From positions 1,488,001 through 1,552,000 of the forward strand of contig LSRY02000016.1 in assembly GCA_001643675.2 (NCBI GenBank): 64,000 nucleotides of DNA, written 5' to 3'. Each line of letters starts with the position of its first letter. Positions within the stretch are counted from its first letter, which is position 1. The DNA comes from Monocercomonoides exilis. Its lineage: Eukaryota > Preaxostyla > Oxymonadida > Polymastigidae. Positions 1-13,100 of the stretch are shown one piece after another. The notes beneath the pieces are model-generated. The model worked only from the letters and a program-made list of their open reading frames with translations. It did no database searches and was not told the origin of the DNA. The translations under genes were made by a program, and so were the position numbers.

Positions 1-1233
1 TATCTTCTGTTTTCTTGAATTGAGGTTTCCTTTGAAACAATTTCCTTCTGCGCTGTTCTGGAACAACCGCTTCGTATTGAGGAATTCCATCTTCTGATTT
101 TGTGCATTTGGCTCTTCGAGACTCCAGGCTTCTTCAAGAGGAACATTCCGATCAGCCTCGAAACTTCAGCCAATAATTGCAATGATGGAGCATTTTTTCG
201 TACATCATATGATTTGACTAATGTTTCTGTGCATTTGATTTTTTCATTCAATTCCTATAGCTATTTAACGATTTATAATTGTTCTTTCTTTCCCATCAAA
301 GGCACACGCAAAAAGTGCAAAAGAAATATCATTTGTTGAAGAAAGAGAAAACATTGAAGTTGTGGAGATTGTCTTTTCCCAGTTCACGTTTTCCATTAGA
401 AATATTCCACGCTGAACGTAAATCAATTCTGTCGAAAATGCCGTTTCTGCTGAAGGTCCGCTTCCTACAGATAAGTTCACTCCGCTTATATGCATTTCTC
501 CTGCTCCTGTGATCTCAAACGGCCTTGACCCACGGTTATTCGGATGAACCGAGTCATGTACAAGGACAAAATCCCTTGCAGTCAATGAACCTGTTGAGAC
601 TGAAAAAAGAGTCAACCAAGCTGCTTCCAATTCTGTTTCCACAGTTGCTATTGAATCACTTTGACCATATATCGTGTAAGCGTTTGTTCCACAGTCCACA
701 CCCTTCGTTTCTCTTATCTTTTCTGAAAATACTTCAACATTGGTGACAAAGTCTTGAATCAGTTGGGTGATGCAATGGCTGATAGTGTTGCATGGATGGC
801 TTTCATCCAACCCGCATGCATATGTGTCAATGGAATTTGGTTCTGTTTGCGCTGAGGAGATATATCTAATTCTTCCAAAATCGTTTCGCAGTTATTCACT
901 TTTATCAGCAATAAAACGATGACTTGTGCTAACCCTGTTTCCTGTTTGTCTGGTGGAATAGCAGGTGGAATCAATGTTGTTTGCTGATGAACCATAAAGA
1001 ACAATATCGTGCACTCCTTTAACACATGGATCGTTGTGGAAAAAACAATAGAAAAACAAAACTCCATTATTATTTGCATTTATCTGTTGGCTTACTGCTC
1101 CTCCACACATTGAATGGCAATGACAAAAGAGACAATTCGAAATAGCAACTTGATCAGTGCATTTAAAATGTTCAATAGAACCACTTGTATCACTTGATGC
1201 TTTTCTTTCATCGGCAATTATCGAAAAATGCAT
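1..1233 (-). pseudogene. Decayed right-handed beta-helix surface protein gene
   Basis: On the minus strand, pieces of one beta-helix protein occur in different frames. At 1233-892 there are C-x-F-x2-C and GGAV units (for example around 'CGGAV'). At 810-265 there is a module start with DESHPCNTIS, followed by 'LTLFSVSTGSLTARDF', which matches the segment after 'SESAPCKTLG' in the intact gene at 7126-13668. Stops and frame shifts separate the pieces, for example between 892 and 810 and again below 265. I infer a dead member of the beta-helix family. A related relic lies at the right edge. It probably runs off the left edge, so the 3' end is not seen. Confidence 0.75.
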
Positions 1234-2695
1234 TAATGGGTTATTCTTTTTGAAAAGTCACATATATTAAATTCACATTCAAATAAAAGATTTCATATTT
1301 TGCTCACATTACTGTTTCCACTCACGAATTCTCTTAAGAATGTTTGAAATGGCATTATCCAGAAATAGATTCCATATTAGTGAAGTTTAGTGTATGCCAA
1401 CGAAAATTTGAGCCAAATATGAAATTTTTGATTTATTTGAGAATTATTTATTTGCGACTTTTCAAAAAGAATGACCCAAATAATACGTTCTTTCTGTTTT
1501 CTGTTTTCGCTCTACCGAGTTCAATTGCACCTCCGTCATTGTGAGAGGAATAATTATTGTTTTGTTCGCTGCTCTTTGCAAACAAAAAAATAATTCGAAT
1601 GAAGAAGTGTCAAGATCTTTTAATATGCATTCTCACAAAACGTTAAAATTAAAATCAAAAGATGAAAATATAAGATCAGAAGAGTGAATATTCTTTTGGT
1701 AGATTATGCTTGTTTTTGTGATGAAGATTGTCCCACTTTGCAAATGAAGAGGAGATGTTGATTTTTGGTGGGAAGTGCTGGAATTCATCATTATATCTGA
1801 TTCGCCTTTAATAAGAAAAAACACAGAGGCAGAATATTCGACTGTCAAATAAATCGACTCGTTTGAAATCCAGAAAATGCAAAAAAAAATTTTATCTGTA
1901 TCAAATGAAACAAACTTCAATTGTCACTCTTTGGGGAAATTCTTTGATCTTCAAAATTTTCATGTGAACTATTTCTTCCAAAATTCTTATCTTCCTGAAA
2001 GCGTCAGTTTCAACAAGAGATTTTTTCTGATCATAAAATACAACAAAAATCATTCAGTTTTTAAAGTTCGCAAAAAATATTTTGTGAGCACCATCACTTT
2101 TCTTTTTCAACGAAAATTTGCCTTCAGAGGCTGATGATGAAAAGAAACAGTTTTTCAATAAATTATAATGGTTCTCTTTTTTGATCTGTGGTGATTTTTC
2201 AATAATTATCACACATATATATGAGTGGTCACAAAATATATCGTTATCGTATCAACAACTCCTGTTTGTATAAATAAAAATCCAATTCATTTTGTAATCT
2301 GATAATGCAAAATAATGTTTTGAGTGAAACAAAGATGTATTGATAAGTTCGTAAAAAGCTTGACAGTCCATCTTTTCACAATATGATTAATTTAGTTTTC
2401 ATTATAAGATGACACTATTCTGCCCTTCTTAAAATTCTTCAAGTTTTATATATATATTTTTATTTAATTTTCATTTTTATTTTTTATATTTTATTTTATT
2501 TTATTTCATTAATTTTTTTTTGTTCATTTTTTTTATTTTTCACTTTCTTTTTTTTTAAAATTGCATTTGCTTCACTTCATTTTGATGAGCTGGCTGGAAA
2601 AAAATTCAAATAACTGTCTGTTTTCGATTTTGTGAAATGATGCAAAAAAGAGAGAGTAAAATTCAGAGCTTCGACATCTGCAATATTTCATTTTC
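1234..2695. other. AT-rich non-coding stretch, possible pseudogene extension
   Basis: No convincing gene. A minus-strand open stretch at 1633-1920 contains 'SGTIFITKTSI', which resembles beta-strand rungs of the beta-helix family, so the pseudogene at 1-1233 may once have begun here. 2440-2570 is a run of T-rich and TTTTA-like sequence. The rest shows nothing I can name. Confidence 0.4.
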
Positions 2696-4112
2696 TTAAA
2701 CATTGACAAAATAATCAGAAATATTTTTTGATAATTGACGATAAATATTGTTACGAAAAGAAATCACTCCATGAAAGCTTGCAACGATATCTTCATATCC
2801 TTCTTCTTCCATCTTTTCAAATATCTTTCTTTTCAACTCTTTTCTTTCTGCTTCTTCAGCTTCTTCATTCGTCTTTTCTTTCAATCGTATTGAAATTTTC
2901 AAAAAGAAAAACAAGCAATCATATGAAATTTGGTCATCCACTGTTGATTGTTGAATCTCCTCCAAAACAGCACCAACGGCTCCACTTTTCAATAAGTCAA
3001 CAATTTTTACTTCTCTATTTTTTGCTGCTATTTCAAATAAATGAATGAACCAGTTGCTAATTTCTCTGCAATTATCCTTCGCTACCCGGAACACCCGAAC
3101 AATACTGTTAATAAGTCCAATATGTTCATCATTCCTCAATTGGCAATTGTCAAAATATTCCTCTATTGATACAAGCCATCTTATCAAAGCAAGCTCTTCT
3201 TTCGTTTCTTTTTCTTTTTTATCATCTTTTCTCTTCCAATCCACAAGCTTGGAAAGCTCTTCTAATTCTCTTGATGCTTCTCTCGCAAAATGCAGCACAA
3301 ACACGATAACTATTTTCAATCTTCTGTAGCTGTGGAGCCCGTCAATCAAAAATTGCCAGGCATATTGATACGCAAGTCTTGTCAGATTGTTATGTTTCTG
3401 ATGATATTGGATTATCTCCTGGATTTCATCGATGCAAAGCCCTTGCCTCACTTCCTAATAAAAAAAGCGGGGATAGGAGGTGAAAAATAATAATAACATG
3501 ATAGAAAAGAAATGACCACACTGTAAAATCAGGAATACAACTCAAAGCTAACAAAGCCATTTCCACTTTTTTTTGTGTCTCCTCGTCTTCATCTCTGTTT
3601 GAAGAAACAACCAGAAGACAAGGAATGCAAATCGATAATAGTTCTTTTGAAAATATTCCGTTAAGCAAAAGATAGCACTCACCTAGATCAACAAGAAAAC
3701 TTTCGTTCTTTCCTTCTTTTTTCTCATTTTCATCAACAATCATCCTCTCATATCTTTTGTTCAACAAAGATTGGTTAAAATAGATAATAAGTTCATTTTC
3801 CGCAGCACTGCGATATCCCATGTGTTTCAACAGTAAAAACTGATTCTCCAAAGATATTTTCTTTTCTTCAATCATTTTGTCCATTTTGTTGAATAGTTCT
3901 TTTGTGGAAACTAATTCAAATTCTTTTTCATCCATTTCTTCAATCAACGAATTCATTTCAAGTATTAACTGCTTCTGTTCATCCTCATAGCAATCTTCCA
4001 ATTCGTCTAATAATTCTTCAATAAAAAACAAAAAAAAATCCAATAAATAAGAATTTATATACAACTGCAATTGCACACCAGTGAACTTTTTTGTGTTGTT
4101 CGTCTCCTGCAT
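2696..4112 (-). CDS. MEEEG-family protein (428 aa, 3 exons), function unknown
   Basis: Complement join of 4112-4079, 4015-3522 and 3454-2696. The introns are 63 and 67 nt with donors GTGTGC and GTGTGG, and both junctions keep phase. Splicing out the first intron removes an apparent hydrophobic stretch and joins 'KKFT' to 'ELLDELEDCYEDEQ'. The protein is helical, rich in Glu and Lys, with 'LLVDLGECYLLL'-like repeats and the C-terminal signature MEEEGYEDIV, ending in 'ISDYFVNV'. It has no signal peptide or membrane segment. I recognise the style of a large lineage-specific oxymonad family but know no function; an armadillo/HEAT-like solenoid is possible. A broken copy lies at 16260-16958, and a longer relative is at 58018-60547. 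Confidence 0.85.
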
Positions 4113-4626
4113 TTTTTAAATTGCATCGCATTCAGAAAACAACACCGTTTAGTTACAAAAATTGATTTTGAATATATATTTTGCAGAAGAATAAGATGAA
4201 AAATAAAAACTCAAAATAGCCCTATAAATATATGCATTCATACAGCCCACATATTTGTCGAATTTTCGATTTGTAATTACAAAGATAAGGAATGCTTAAT
4301 CTTTTCGGTTTATTGTTATGGATTCAATGATCGTATTATTCTTTTTTGAACTGGAATTTCAGTTGACAAAAAGAGAAAACAGAGAGTGAATCTGTCCTTC
4401 AGAATTAGAAATATTATTTCCTGTGGAGACAACATACAATGATGGGAAGAATTGTTTTTGAAATTCTGCCTGATGATTTTTGTCAATTGGATGTCCAAGG
4501 GGGATGCAACAATTTTATTCATAACACAAAAAGACATAGTGTATGTATTTTATATTGTTCTATATGTTGTGAAGATATTTCCATCTGTATCCTTTCCAAA
4601 GTGTAGGAATGTGAGTTATTATTGAA

Positions 4627-4974
4627 ATGGCCAATCTCCGCTTTGTGGAGCAACACGATGAGAATGGAGCAGATTATTATATAGCCATTGGGAAACAAAT
4701 GAAGTTACGCAAGATATACGATTTTTATTTGGAACAAGAGGTGAAAACAAATTCAGCTGATGTTTTGTTGAATGAAGACAAAAGAAGATGGAATTTTGTG
4801 AAGTACAGAATCTGCACAAAATTATATAGAATTTGGAAATTAATGCAGGGAGAGCAGTTTGCAATATTTTTTGGACTTGGAAAGTGGCTGGAAATATCAA
4901 GGGAAGGATATTTATCACAAAAAAAGGCAAGAAATCTACTCAAATCAATAAAAACTTGGTTTATACAACGTTAA
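4627..4974 (+). CDS. Short unrecognised reading frame (115 aa), possibly a relic
   Basis: Begins with a true ATG and ends with TAA. The N-terminal 50 residues ('ADYYIAIGKQMKLRKIYDFY' region) have the spacing of a beta-grasp, SUMO-like fold, but no terminal Gly-Gly is present and the resemblance is weak. Downstream open pieces in the other two frames (to about 5319) suggest either a frameshifted old gene or chance. No intron with the donor pattern seen elsewhere joins them convincingly. Treat as hypothetical. Confidence 0.25.
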   Translation: MANLRFVEQHDENGADYYIAIGKQMKLRKIYDFYLEQEVKTNSADVLLNEDKRRWNFVKYRICTKLYRIWKLMQGEQFAIFFGLGKWLEISREGYLSQKKARNLLKSIKTWFIQR

Positions 4975-6090
4975 CAGGAGAAAAGCAGCTGTTGCTTCTG
5001 CTGGAAAAAAGTTTCTCTTCTGTATGGAGTTTTTATTGGATATTTAAGAAGACAACTCAATTTACTTCAAAACTGAATGTGATTGATATCAGTTTGTTCT
5101 TCCTTAATGAAGCATTCTATTGATATTCTCAAAAAAATTTTTCATTCAAAGCAAAGGAGATACAATATTTTTATTTCTTGTGTGCATATTCAACGCGAAG
5201 GAGCAACGAAGTTACCATTTTATGTTCATACGAATAATTTCCTCAAATTCGCAGTGACATTGAGTTATCTCAGATTTTTTTCCCCTCATCATCGTCGACT
5301 TTTGAAACAATTCATTTGATCAGATTTCAACAATCAGATGGACTTCTCATTCGACTTCAAGGGCTTCATGCGACAGTATCTGATTTTGTTGATCTTTGAC
5401 TTCTGCTTCCTCGTTGCACGTACAAAGCATACGAGACACTCATGAAAATTGAAGTTAGACATTAAAAGAGGATTTTCCATTAATCCCGATGCATTCTGAA
5501 ACAGATAGTTTCCCATCTCCATTTTCTGGTTGTCCTGTTATTTCTTGAATTTCTGCTGGAGAAACGGAAAGGATTGCCTTCTGGATGAACACTTCTATCT
5601 CTTTCACTCAACATTTCGGAATGTTTTTTTTTTAAAAAAAAAACTTGAGTTTCAATGAGTTTATTTTGGATAATTTCATGTCTGCATGCAGGTATTCTGC
5701 AATCTATTCATCAATTCTTTCAGTCATGCAAAAGCACAGAAAGAGCAACATTGAACGATTTCCAGTAAGATTCTCATTTTATTTTGAATATGCGAAAGAA
5801 GCATCAGCTCCTTGCTTGCAGACTGATCATGAATTAAACGATTATGTTCAGCACAAGCACATTTTGGTTGAAGCAATGGAACTTCCAATAGAAAGATGGT
5901 TTTTCTTTCGCTCTACCATTTCTTCTTTGTCTTAAACATTCTCTTCTGTGTGTTTGTTTTTCTGATTCGATCACTAAAAGGCAAGTTTCTCCTTTTTCTT
6001 CAATTTTTTTGAATTTCTTTTCAATATTATCCATTGGCTTCTTCTCAACTATCTTCTTATGGTCCATCCTTCTCAGATTTGATATAATTC

Positions 6091-6091
<1 letters not shown>

Positions 6092-6148
<57 letters not shown>
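6092..6148. repeat. Poly-T run, 57 nt
   Basis: An uninterrupted run of T. It lies about 1 kb upstream of the beta-helix gene, outside any exon I can support. Confidence 0.95.
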
Positions 6149-6150
<2 letters not shown>

Positions 6151-7125
6151 AAGCAACAATCAGAATAATTTCTGAGCCATTAGTCAATTCTCACTTTGCG
6201 TTTGGCAACTTCTATTTTTTCTTTTTCTTTTCTTTGTTTTATCTTTCTTCAAATTGACTTCTTCTTATTTTCCTTTTTCTTCTTCTTCTCCTCCTTCTCC
6301 TCCTTTTTTTCTTTCTCCTCCCAACAACTTTAAACCACATTTATTCTCTTTCTCCACATTTCTTCCTTTAAGCTGAATCCAAACAAAGCGAGAGAATCTG
6401 TTATTGATTGCTCTTTTTTCTTTTTTCTTTTTCTTTTTTGCTTTCATTTTTTGATAAAAGTTGAAACAACCTCTTTTGATTGAGATTGTTTTCATGGAAA
6501 TGAATATTTATTTTTGAATTGTGAATTTGTGGTGAATGTTTTATGAATGAGGATGTGGAACCTTTTTGAGTTGATTTCTGTTGAAAAAGTTTTTTGCTTT
6601 TGTATTTGTTTTTCCATTCAAAACTTTTGTTTTCAATATTTCGTGTTCTGTTTTGCAGTTATCATTTTTTTTATCCTTCAATGTGAATAATGAATGTTGT
6701 GTGATTTTTGTTTCACGCACGCTTTAACAAAAAGAAATATTTCTGAAGAAGCTCGCCAAATGTGATTTTGAATGAGAAGTTTTGCATTCAAATTGAAAAT
6801 TTGTCTTCAACTGAAAAAACAGATTCATTATTCATTGAAATGTATTTCCAGAACAATTATTTATGTTTTATTTATTTGAGAGTGTTTCGAATTTGTTTAG
6901 GATGTTTGTGATAATTTCTGAGATTTATCAAAATAACAAACAATTTTGTTTTTCTTAATGTTGAACATGTTGTTTGTTATAGAGATATTTTTCAAGAATG
7001 TTATTAAAGCACATAATTTTATATATTTTTTTGTACTTCCTTAACATGAATGCTTTTTTTTTATTGTTGCCCTTAATAAATGCTGAAAAACAACTTTTCT
7101 TCATTTTATTGATTAAGCGTTAGAG

Positions 7126-10100
7126 ATGCGATCAACGGTTATATTTTTAGCAGTTCTTGCACACATTTTTATCTGTAATTCGCAGTCAACCGAACATTTC
7201 ATTGAACAACAATCTGAAGAAGAGTGCGAAAACGAGAAGATATTTATTCATCCCCAGGTACACAGATGCCTGAAAAATTCATCAGAGCATAAAATACATT
7301 ACAAATATTTATTGCAACACGTGAATACTTTCCAACCGAGCATCAGCATTGGAAGCACTGAAATTGAAGGAAAATACGAAAAACACAATTTGCAGCATGA
7401 TCTGAAGGAAAACAAAAGGTATTATCGGACCTTTGAACCAGAAATATCAAGAGATTATCGGATGCACCTTTTTAAAGAAATGTTGAAAGTTCATATTAAA
7501 AGCAAGATTGAGGGATGTGTTTGTGCATTAAACTCATCCGTTGAGTTGAAGGAGATTGGGCTGGTTGGGGGTGAGTGCGGGAGTGTGGTGCGCGGAAGGA
7601 AGGGAAGTGTGGTTGTGGTGAAGGGGTGCTTTGTGGAGATGGGGAAGGACAATGAGGCAGGGGCATTTAATCTTTGTGGGAGCATTGGGATATTAACGAA
7701 TATCACATTGAAGGGGTGGGGAAGAGGGGGAGAGATCTATTCAGGCAGGCTGTTTGGAGGGAAGGGATATGGAGGGGAGAAGGGTGGAGGTGAAGAGAAA
7801 GGAGGAGAAAGAGAAAGCGGAAGAGATAGAGGAAGAGAAGGAGATGGAGATGGAGAAGGTGTTGAAGGGAGTATTTCAGTGAGCGAATCACACTTCTCTT
7901 CTTTTTGTGTCTCATCAGCCCCATTTCTGTCATCTCCTTCAATGCCCCTAATATCCCTCTCCAAACTCACATTTTTCAATATCTCAACAGCAAATGATGC
8001 ATGCTCACCTTCAACCACTTTCTTTTCCCAAACAAATTGTATAATGAGCAGTTGCTCATTTTGGTCTGTCTGCGATGTATATGATGGCGGGATTGTTCAT
8101 TCCCTCAATTACCCATTGGCTTCCTTAACTGTTTTAAACACCTCATTCGTTGGGTGTTGTAGGACAAGAAACGTTGAATTTATTGGAACGGAAGATAATC
8201 TGTTAAGGCCAGGAAGACAAAATGAAACATTCAATGGAGTAAATTCATTCATTTGGTGTGAGTGGAATGGTTCGAATGCAACAGGTACAACTGAATCGTG
8301 GTGGGACGGAGTGTCAACAGGAGGAGCGATCTGCATATACAGTCAGTCATCAGCATCTGTATCAATAAAACATTGTTCATTCAACGAATGCAATGCCTAT
8401 TGTGACGGAGGAGCAGTCATGATCATATCGATAAAATCCGTTCATATCGAAAATAATTTGTTCAATGCTTGCACGTCACAGGATTATGAAGGCGGAGGAA
8501 TCAGCGTTGGTTCGATCTCGACATGTATCAAAATCAGTGGTTGCAAATTCCAGAAATGCAAAGCAGGCTGCTGGGGGGGAGGACTTCACTTTTATGATTT
8601 CAATACTTCCAGATCTGGATGCATTGGAACGGAAAGTGGTGAAGGGGAAAGTGCTTGTATGTTTGAGTGTTCATTCATTTCATGCTCAGTTACACGACAA
8701 TATGGTGGAGGGATGAATTGTCAAAGTGTTCCAGTTCAATTCAAAATGCGGAGCATCCAATTCATTTCGTGTTCAGCTCCATCAAATGGAGGAGGGTTGA
8801 ATGTTGACTTACGCGTGACAGCAGTACCAAGTGATGTTCATTATTTTTATTTCTTATTTTTTCATGAATGCAATTGCAGATCTGCATCCACTCCATATGG
8901 GCATGATGTGATGTATTATGATCGTTATGATCTTTTTAATTTTTCAGGAAATCCATTTCATGAATGTTACACAACAAACAGCAATGAAAGTAGATTGTGT
9001 TATGCTTATTTGCAATCAGGTAGTTGGAAATATCAGCATACAGAAAAGAAGGGCTGGTTGAAGGAAGGGATGAAAGATAGATATGTTGGTGTTGGAGGAA
9101 GTGACTCAAATAATCTGTGTGGGATGAGTGAATCAGCACCGTGCAAGACACTGGGGCATGCTGTGGGGTCGAGCATGGCGCTGCTGAGCTCTGCAATCAC
9201 ATTGCTGGGTGGGAGGCATGTGAGTGAAGGGACAACAATCAGCGTTGGCGAAAAGAAGATTTCTGTTGTTGGGAGAGGGAAGACAGCGAGTGTGATTGGG
9301 ACAAATTCTCTTTCGACCTCTTCTACAACGCTGTTTAGCGTATCTTCTGGTCAACTGGAGGTGGGGCATTTGGGGATTGATCACAACGCAGAAAGAAGCT
9401 CATCGCCGAGTGTGTTTGTAGTGTCTGTGGGGAGCGGGGCTCTTTCATTGGAGGATGTGGTGATCTTTTCAAGTGTTAATGGAGAGAGAGAAATATCTTC
9501 ATCTATAATTGTGATGGCACTGTTTCAGTTGAGGATGATTGATGTGGAAATAAAAAATTTGAAAATGAGTCAACCTCTATTTGCCGAGCCATCCTCTGCA
9601 GGATCAACATCAGGAGAAAGTGTGCTTGGGAATGTGATAGTTCGGAATGTGAATCGAACAGGAGGAGACGGAGTAGTGATGGCAAAGAGTGTGATGGCGG
9701 GAGAGATATTTGTGGTGTGGAATACAACAATCGAAGGGTGCTTTTGCGAAAGTGGGAATGGAGGAGGGATAAAGATTGAATTGGCCTCTTCGACAAGCAA
9801 GGTTCTTATTGGAGATTCAACATCACAAAGTGGAGGGACTACAACATTTAAACGGTGCAAGTGCAGTGAATGTGGAGGAGGGGTATTTCTTTCTCTGACA
9901 GATACAGATGCATTGTTTGAGTTATCAGGAGATTTGATATTTGAGAGAAATGAGGCAGAACATGGAAAGAACATGTTCATTTCAGCAGCTGATCTGAACA
10001 AAAGCGTGACAAATGCTTCATTCAACTTTGATTATTCCTCAATGAAGGATGATAAAACTCTGTTTGTTGGAAGTGATGATTTTCATCAAGAAAAGGATTT

Positions 10101-13100
10101 ATTCATGTTCCTCATTCCATTTAGCTCAATTGAGATATTTATCTCATCGAGTGGATTTGATGTGGAGCGTTGTGGAAGTGGGGAAGAGCCGTGCTTCACA
10201 ATGTGGAAAGGGATGGAAAACATGAAAAAGGAGATTGGAAATAAAACAATTCATATTGAAGAATCAACCATTATTCAAGATTCATTCAATGTGTCCAATT
10301 ATCAGATCAAAAAAAGTGTGAAGATGGGAGAAGAGAATGTTAAAGCAATATTGAATTTTGAAAAGGCAGTTGGAAGTCAACTGGAATATTTCATGGGAAA
10401 TGATGATCATCTTGAATTGACAAATATCCAACTCCAACTGACAACTGGATTTGACAACTCAGCCAAAACAATAATTTTTAATAAAGGAGGTGATTTGGTG
10501 ATAGCTGAATGTGCATTTATTTCAGAAGCGGGAGTGAACAATGGATTTGATTGTGTATTTGTGGATGTGATTGGAGGAAGTGTGGAAGTGAATGATTTGT
10601 CAATTGAATCATGCAATGTTGGAAATAGCATTTTTGCAATTAACAATGCTGGAGTTTCTTGCCAGTTGAAGAATGTTCGAGTGAAATTGTTGAATGAAAG
10701 CGGAGGATGTCTTCTTCTGATCAAAGGATCTGAATTAACAACAAAGATTAATGAAGTGTGTGAGGAAATGAGTCTCAATATTAATAATTCATCATTTTCA
10801 GGAGTGAAGAGAAGTGACAATGGGCCAAGCATTTTGGAGTCAAAGAGTGAGAAAAGGTTTTGTTTGGTTGTGAATGAGAGCAACATCACAGAAGACAAAG
10901 CAGAAACAAGTGAAAAAGGAGGGGCTATATTCTTTGCATTGGGTGCATCTGGATCGATGAAAATGGTTGTCTCAACAATCAGTCAATGCAGCTGCAGTGG
11001 CTCCACAGGGAAAGGAGGAGGAGTGTATTTGGCAACAAAGGAAAGAGGGGATTTGAATTTCACATTTGTGGGGATGAAGTTCAGTGCGAACACAGCAAGC
11101 GTGGGGAATGACATTTTCATTGAATGTTTCAACATCACATCGCAGATCAATGAAACCCAATTTCAATTTGATCTTCGAGAGAATCGTTATTCACGAATTA
11201 ATGCCATTTACGGAATTGATGAATGTCAGCATTCAATTAACACAGATCTTATTGGATTTGTAACGATTCATCAAAGTGACACAATTATTGTGAGCAGCGT
11301 GAATGGATTGAATGAGAGACAATGTGGAACAAACACACTTCCATGTTTTTCAATTGATCATGGACTGATTCATCTGACTTCAGATTTCATGAGTATTATG
11401 ATTGTTGTTGAAAAGAGTGTGATTAGAAAAGAAATGAATCTGGAGGAGATGAGTCTGAGTTCGAAGAGCAGAGACTTGTGTGAAGTTGAAGTGAAATCAA
11501 ACATTGGAAAAACAAAGGATTATTTGATTTCAACAACAGGAACAGTTTCGTTGGAAAGAGTGAATTTTGTGTTTAATTCGAATTTCATCTCTTCACATGA
11601 ATCACTGATATCACCCGAAGGAGGAATTCTTGAGATAATAAATTGCTCATTTGACTCAAAACAATCGGCTGGAGAAGGAAATATTGTATTAGCAAACATT
11701 CGATTTCACATTATCAATATGGAAAAAGGAGAATTACAACTTGATAGATGCACAATATCAAATCTCATTCTTCATAAATCTGCATTATATCTTTCATCAC
11801 TACTTTCATCAGTAATCGATTCATTTACAATTTGCAATTCAACAATTAAAACTTCTCTGATAAATATAAACGAATGTGGACAATTAACAATAAAGGATTT
11901 CAATACAGAAAATATATCAGTTGTTGGAAATGAAGAATCATTGATATCTTGCTTGTCAATGAAAAAGACAATGCAATTGGCAAATTGTACAATCGGTAGA
12001 GTCGGTTCAAAGACCACAAAAGGGAAATTGATGAAAGTGGAGAATAGTTTGGATGTGAAAATGGACAGTTGCGTTTTTGATGGGAGTTCTAAGGAAAGAA
12101 ATGAAAAGAATTTGAATGAAGTGGAAGAGATGTGCAAATGGGAAGGTTCTCTTGTGGATGTTTTGAAGAGTTCTATTATTATGAAAGATACAACAATCTC
12201 AAATTCGCCAGATGGTGGAATAACAATGAATGGAGGAAATGTGACAATTGAGATGGGGTTATTTGAGAGCAATAATCCATCAATTGAAAGGTATCCATCG
12301 ATGAGAAGAAATATCATCTGCACAGATTCTGGAACATTGAATGTGATGAGTTTGAAAGGAGGAGATAGATGGAAGGATAACACATCACTTTGGATGTTGA
12401 ATGAAGGGTGCAATTTTGAAGGGATTATTTCTGAGAGAGAATCATCATTCTTCATTCCTGTGTTGGAGAGTGTGGAAGCAAAGGAAGAGACAGATAAAAT
12501 AAAATTGATATTCAAAGGATTGCTTCTTGTTCCATGCAATCTATCATTCGCAGTTGTTAAGAGGAAGGGAGAAGAGAAAGAGATTGAAAAGCACAATTTT
12601 GAAACAAATGGGTTTTTGACGGAAAGAGAAGTTGAAGGGAGCGTGGGAAAAGATCTCGTCAGCAACTGTGGAGAAGAGGTGGAAGTGAGTGTGTACATTC
12701 TGTTTGGAGATAAAAATAGTCCATCATCCACTGATTCTATCATTCTGAAGAATAGAAGTGTTAAAGTGAAGGATGACGAAAGAATACCTGAGGAAGATAA
12801 CAAAATTGAATGGAGCCTGTTTGCGTTTATTGGGAGCATTGTTGTTATTGTGATTCTACTATTTGTGATTGTTGTGGTTGTTGTGCTCATGAGAAAGAAG
12901 CAGAACAGAGGCGGAAGGAGGGTTGAAGATGGAGATATTGAAGAATCAAAGAATGTTGGAAGAGGGGAATGGAGAAAAGAAGATATTACGCAAAGAGTTG
13001 AGGAGGAAGATAAGTTGCAAGTTTTATTGGATGAAGAAACTGGAAATGAGATAGGAATTCTATCAGAGAAATGTAAAGAACTCCATCCATACGAGAATAA

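Larger units (their letters stand above)
4113..7125. other. Mostly non-coding region upstream of a beta-helix gene
   Basis: About 3 kb with no gene I can name. It contains a short ATG-started reading frame (4627-4974), open pieces near 5083-5319 and 5645-5935 that start without a clear ATG or end abruptly, a pure poly-T run (6092-6148), and a CT-rich block at about 6230-6330. The last 600 bases before 7126 are AT-rich and would contain the promoter of the beta-helix gene. No specific promoter motif was recognised. Confidence 0.5.

Noticed and set aside
4016-4078. Hydrophobic segment near the N terminus of the 428-aa protein, possible membrane anchor
   Set aside because: It is encoded by an intron with a matching donor and acceptor; splicing restores a phase-correct soluble protein.
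11772-12890. 372-aa open frame antisense to the beta-helix gene
   Set aside because: It is a Ser/Leu/Phe-rich shadow of the sense frame, with no motif, and lies entirely inside the real coding exon.
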